Shown one piece after another: positions 14,490-16,808 of a DNA stretch of 16,808 nucleotides. The notes beneath the pieces were generated by a model that saw nothing but the letters and a program-made list of their open reading frames with translations, was not told the DNA's origin and did no database searches. How positions within the stretch are numbered: position 1 is the stretch's first letter; each line of letters opens with the position of its first letter. The stretch covers positions 1 through 16,808 of the forward strand of contig SXJQ01000089.1 of NCBI GenBank assembly GCA_005779345.1, read 5' to 3'. This DNA is from Actinomycetota bacterium (lineage in GTDB: Bacteria; Actinomycetota; Acidimicrobiia; IMCC26256; PALSA-610). Position numbers and translations under genes: made by a program.

Positions 14490-14515
14490 TCGGACGAACC
14501 GGATATATCGTCCGA
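14490..14515. promoter_or_regulatory. TetR-type operator palindrome
   Basis: TCGGACGA (14490-14497) and TCGTCCGA (14508-14515) are perfect 8-base inverted arms with a 10-base AT-richer spacer. It lies directly upstream of the -10 box of the TetR gene, in the -35/spacer region, and is the natural autoregulatory site. A second smaller match (GTCCG 14479-14483 with CGGAC 14491-14495) overlaps it. Confidence 0.65.
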
Positions 14516-14560
14516 GAGCGGACGCGCTCCACCGGCCCCGCGGTCAGCCGGTGATCGACG

Positions 14561-15205
14561 TCACGTCGTGATGACCTCGAGGTCTCGCCCGAACACCTTC
14601 TCGAACAGATCGCGGCGGCGGCGCGCGCCCCAGATTTCGAGTTCCGGATCGCTCTCGGCATGCAGGCGGAGGAGCACGCTGGAGCCACCGTCGGTCGCCG
14701 ACACCGTCTCGACCCGTTGGCGCCGCCCGCGATCGAGGCCGTCGGCGACGCGCAGGATCGCGGCGAGGCGTCGGACGCGTTCGCGATCGTCGGGCGACAT
14801 GGCACCGAACAGCGCCTCGGACGCCTTCGGTTCGCCCCGCCGGTGGTGGCGGACGAGTGCCGCGAGGAACCGGATCTCGTCGGGATCGAAGCCGCGCAGC
14901 CCGCCGTGGAGGACGAGGTACGCGGCATGCTCGTGGTGTCGGTGATGCGACACGTGTTGGCCGATGTCGTGGACGGCGATCGCGTATTCGAGCATCTCGC
15001 GGTCGTCGGAACCGAGCCCGTGCAGCGCGACGAGATCGTCGAAGAGGGCGAGCGCGAGCCGCAGCACATGACTGCAGTGAGCGGCGTTGGAGTTGCAGCG
15101 ACGCGCGAGTCCGGCCACCGACGCGCGGCGCAGGGCGCGCGCGTCGTCGCTGTACTCCTCGGGATCGTGGTGCTCGACCGCATCGAGCAGCATTCCTTCG
15201 CGCAA
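14561..15205 (-). CDS. C-terminal HD-type domain of Ppx/GppA phosphatase, separated by an in-frame TAG
   Basis: The frame continues that of the upstream ppx half (15233-16090) with one TAG between them. Residues between the TAG and this open frame, DQITHSEWA, followed by LREGMLLDAV, are exactly the conserved Ppx junction. The domain then shows AHCSHVL, AVHDIGQHVSHHRHHEHAAYLV and LVRHHRRG, the His/Asp pattern of the HD-fold domain found in long Ppx/GppA enzymes. It ends normally (LEVITT). If made separately it must start at TTG 15205 or the ATG four codons later, with no good Shine-Dalgarno sequence. It could be an untranslated remnant, a re-initiated second chain, or the C-terminus of a readthrough product. 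Its codon use and conservation look undisturbed, which argues for a recent or tolerated stop, or a sequence error. Confidence 0.75.
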   Translation of the reverse strand: MREGMLLDAVEHHDPEEYSDDARALRRASVAGLARRCNSNAAHCSHVLRLALALFDDLVALHGLGSDDREMLEYAIAVHDIGQHVSHHRHHEHAAYLVLHGGLRGFDPDEIRFLAALVRHHRRGEPKASEALFGAMSPDDRERVRRLAAILRVADGLDRGRRQRVETVSATDGGSSVLLRLHAESDPELEIWGARRRRDLFEKVFGRDLEVITT

Positions 15206-15232
15206 CGCCCATTCGGAGTGCGTGATCTGGTC

Positions 15233-15235
15233 CTA
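15233..15235 (-). other. In-frame amber (TAG) codon interrupting ppx
   Basis: On the minus strand the frame reads DLFR, TAG, DQITHSEWALREGM. Both sides are conserved Ppx sequence in the same frame with no missing or added bases, so a single base change (for example from TCG, CAG or GAG) explains it. The full frame would be 509 codons with the TAG at codon 286. Confidence 0.9.
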
Positions 15236-16090
15236 TCGGAACAGGTCGAACGCGACCTTCAACACGACGGAACCCGCGACGATGAGGTCGACGCGCTTGT
15301 CGTCGAGACCGGGCAGCCGCCGGCGTTCGGGTGCGCGCATCGCGACGAGTCGATTGTGGAGTTCGACGAAGGCCTCGCGCCCGACGGTGAGGTGGTTGCG
15401 TCGCCGTGGCTCTTCGCCGGTCGCGGCGGCGTGCGTCATCGCAACGAGGTCGCCGAGCGTGCCGCTCGTCGCGATCATCATTCTCGGTCGGAGGTTTCTG
15501 AAAGCCTCGGCAACGGGTTCGAGCACGTCGCGGACGTGCAATTCGAGGTCGTGGAGGGCGCCCGGCGACGGCGGGTCGTCGTCGACATAGCGGGCGGTGA
15601 GGACGCCGACGCCGAGCCGCTCGCTCGCCGCAGCGATGAGCCGATCGCGGTCGCCGACACAGACCTCGAGGCTGCCGCCGCCGAGGTCGAGGCAGAGCGC
15701 CGGGCCCTGGTCGATGGCGACGCTCGCACGCACGGCCTCGAACACGAGGCGGGCCTCCTCGAGCCCGTCGATGACCGTGACGCGCAGCCCGGCCTCACGG
15801 CCGAGTCGGTCGACGATCTCGCTGCCGTTGGCCGCGCCACGGATCGCCGCGGTCGCGACCGCGAGGATCTCGATCGCGCCGTTGGCCTCGGCGAGCTCGC
15901 GCAGCCGTCGGGCGGAGGCGACCGCGCGGTCGGCAGCGACGTCGCGGATCCGGCCGTGACGGGTCACCTCGTCGCCGAGGCGGAGCATGTCCTTCTCGCG
16001 CGTGATCGTCGTGAACGAGCGATCCGGGTGCACGTCGGCGACGAGCAGGTGGAACGAGTTGGAGCCGAGGTCGAGCGCGGCGATGCGCAT
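15233..16090 (-). CDS. ppx: Exopolyphosphatase / Ppx-GppA phosphatase, ASKHA catalytic half
   Basis: 285 residues from ATG 16090 to the TAG. The ASKHA-fold motifs are complete: phosphate-1 MRIAALDLGSNSFHLLVADV (1-20), VATAAIRGAANG, phosphate-2 LCLDLGGGSLEV, and the adenosine/second-domain ATSGTLGDL and KRVDLIVAGSVVL. Ppx releases phosphate from polyphosphate ends; GppA also hydrolyses pppGpp. Long family members (about 500 residues) continue into an HD domain, which here follows after a TAG in the same frame. Short actinobacterial Ppx proteins (about 310-345 residues, such as the M. tuberculosis pair) lack that domain and at least one is active, so this half could work alone. A TACGGT box 7 bases before ATG suggests a near-leaderless message. 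It is divergent from the aldehyde dehydrogenase gene. Whether it is Ppx or GppA cannot be told from sequence alone. Confidence 0.85.
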   Translation of the reverse strand: MRIAALDLGSNSFHLLVADVHPDRSFTTITREKDMLRLGDEVTRHGRIRDVAADRAVASARRLRELAEANGAIEILAVATAAIRGAANGSEIVDRLGREAGLRVTVIDGLEEARLVFEAVRASVAIDQGPALCLDLGGGSLEVCVGDRDRLIAAASERLGVGVLTARYVDDDPPSPGALHDLELHVRDVLEPVAEAFRNLRPRMMIATSGTLGDLVAMTHAAATGEEPRRRNHLTVGREAFVELHNRLVAMRAPERRRLPGLDDKRVDLIVAGSVVLKVAFDLFR

Positions 16091-16097
16091 GACGTCG

Positions 16098-16103
16098 ACC
16101 GTA
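16098..16103 (-). promoter_or_regulatory. Candidate -10 box (TACGGT) of ppx
   Basis: TACGGT on the minus strand ends 7 bases before ATG 16090 and there is no Shine-Dalgarno sequence. This is the same TAnnnT-to-start geometry as at 7962, 7993, 11513 and 14476. Confidence 0.45.
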
Positions 16104-16161
16104 CGCCGCCGACGTCGGCGATCGTGGCATCGGGACGGGACGCAACATCGACCGGGCCGCC

Positions 16162-16167
16162 TACGCT
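16162..16167 (+). promoter_or_regulatory. Possible -10 box (TACGCT) of the aldehyde dehydrogenase gene
   Basis: CTACGCT occurs in the 155-base divergent gap, about 80 bases before the GTG at 16246; a near copy, CTACGCC, follows 13 bases later. No clear -35 box is visible, so this is tentative. Confidence 0.2.
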
Positions 16168-16245
16168 GCGGACCTACGCCTGGTCGTGGATGGGGAGCGG
16201 CCCCGTCCGGCCACACCCAGGCGTCGGTCCGACGGAGGATGACGC

Positions 16246-16808
16246 GTGAGCGAGATGCAGTTCGAGTCGCGGATGCTGATCGACGGGAAGCTCGTCGAGG
16301 CCGAAGGCGGCCGTACGTACGACAACATCAACCCGGCGACCGAAGCCGTGATCGGCCCGGTCGCGGACGCGTCGACGGCCGACATGGATCGTGCGATCCG
16401 CGCCGCTCGTCGGGCGTTCGACGAGAGCGGTTGGGCGACCGACCACGAGCTGCGCAAGCGGTGTCTTCAGCAGCTCCACGACGGGCTGGAGCAGGAGCGC
16501 GAGAACCTGCGACCCCAGATCGTCGCCGAGGTCGGCGCTCCGATCGCGCTGACGTTCGCGATCCAACAGGATTCCTGCATCGAGGACATGTTGTGGGATG
16601 TCGAGCTGATCGATCGGTACGAGTGGGAGCGGGAGCTCGGGGTCCACGAGTTCTTCGGGATCCAGTCGAACCGGCTCGTCGTGAAGGAGCCGATCGGTGT
16701 CGTCGGCGCGATCACGCCGTGGAACTTCCCGATGCAGATCAACCTCTCGAAGGTCGTGGGCGCGTTGGCCGCCGGCAACACCGTCATCTTGAAGCCGGCG
16801 CCCGACAC
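16246..16808 (+). CDS. Aldehyde dehydrogenase (NAD(P)-dependent), 3' truncated by window
   Basis: The first 187 residues are visible. GTG 16246 is chosen because GGAGG (16234-16238) stands 7 bases upstream; an ATG three codons later is the alternative. The sequence shows the ALDH N-terminus: MLIDGKLVEAEGGRTYDNINPATEAVIGPVADAS... split by the usual helix, RAARRAFDESGWA, then the Rossmann-entry signature VKEPIGVVGAITPWNFP with the oxyanion Asn160. It ends in GNTVILKPAPD, where Lys183 is the cofactor-binding Lys of the family. The catalytic Cys and Glu lie beyond the window. It oxidises an aldehyde to an acid, which could feed the CoA ligase pathway, though nothing in the sequence ties it to that. 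The subfamily resembles broad-range aldehyde dehydrogenases common in actinobacterial catabolic clusters. Confidence 0.9.
   Translation, partial: MSEMQFESRMLIDGKLVEAEGGRTYDNINPATEAVIGPVADASTADMDRAIRAARRAFDESGWATDHELRKRCLQQLHDGLEQERENLRPQIVAEVGAPIALTFAIQQDSCIEDMLWDVELIDRYEWERELGVHEFFGIQSNRLVVKEPIGVVGAITPWNFPMQINLSKVVGALAAGNTVILKPAPD

Noticed and set aside
14530..14553. CACCGG...CCGGTG hairpin downstream of ppx as a terminator
   Set aside because: Only 6-bp arms with a 12-base loop in GC-rich DNA; too weak to call.
14544..15212. 222-codon minus-strand frame overlapping the Ppx HD domain
   Set aside because: The other frame (14561-15205) carries the HD-domain motifs and joins the ppx frame; this one is Arg-rich.
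15233..15235. TAG as a pyrrolysine codon
   Set aside because: Pyrrolysine is not expected in Ppx or in this lineage, no pyl genes are visible, and a point mutation or error is far simpler.
1..16808. CRISPR arrays, tRNA or rRNA genes, riboswitches
   Set aside because: No regularly spaced direct repeats, no cloverleaf with anticodon arm, and no recognisable riboswitch core were seen on either strand.

Overview
This is a high-GC, gene-dense window with actinobacterial features: acyl-CoA dehydrogenase pairs, TetR regulators, a DUF35/thiolase pair, an LPXTG surface protein and many GTG starts. Several start codons sit 6-7 bases after a TAnnnT -10 box, as expected for leaderless transcripts. An actinobacterium, perhaps of the Acidimicrobiia (Ilumatobacter-like), is the best guess. 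The lineage is inferred; no rRNA is present.

Layout from left to right. (1) The 3' part of a secreted-type tripeptidyl-aminopeptidase-like alpha/beta hydrolase (3-1349). (2) A tight operon of two unequal acyl-CoA dehydrogenases and an acyl-CoA synthetase (1410-5018), in the same order as fadE26-fadE27-fadD17 of the mycobacterial cholesterol side-chain cluster. (3) A 1.25-kb unit (5028-6281) bounded by identical 20-base inverted repeats. Each repeat belongs to a larger hairpin, and the unit holds one minus-strand AbiEi-DUF559 nuclease-like gene whose stop codon lies inside the repeat. (4) A zinc-ribbon membrane protein, a class I methyltransferase read convergently with it, and a divergent FabL-like SDR that lacks the catalytic tyrosine. 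(5) An LPXTG-type surface protein followed by a perfect 26-base terminator palindrome. (6) A degraded TPP-enzyme-fold protein (minus) divergent from an overlapping thiolase/DUF35/TetR operon (plus), with a candidate shared operator between them. (7) A second TetR gene (minus) with an 8+8 palindrome next to its -10 box. (8) A Ppx/GppA phosphatase gene split by one in-frame TAG codon. (9) The 5' end of an aldehyde dehydrogenase gene.

How the genes may work together: the ligase, the paired dehydrogenases, the thiolase-like/DUF35 pair and the aldehyde dehydrogenase all fit activation and shortening of acyl-CoA or steroid-like side chains. The substrate cannot be read from sequence. The items most worth a second look are the palindrome-bounded DUF559 unit, the amber codon in ppx, and the two enzymes that keep their fold signatures but have lost key catalytic residues.
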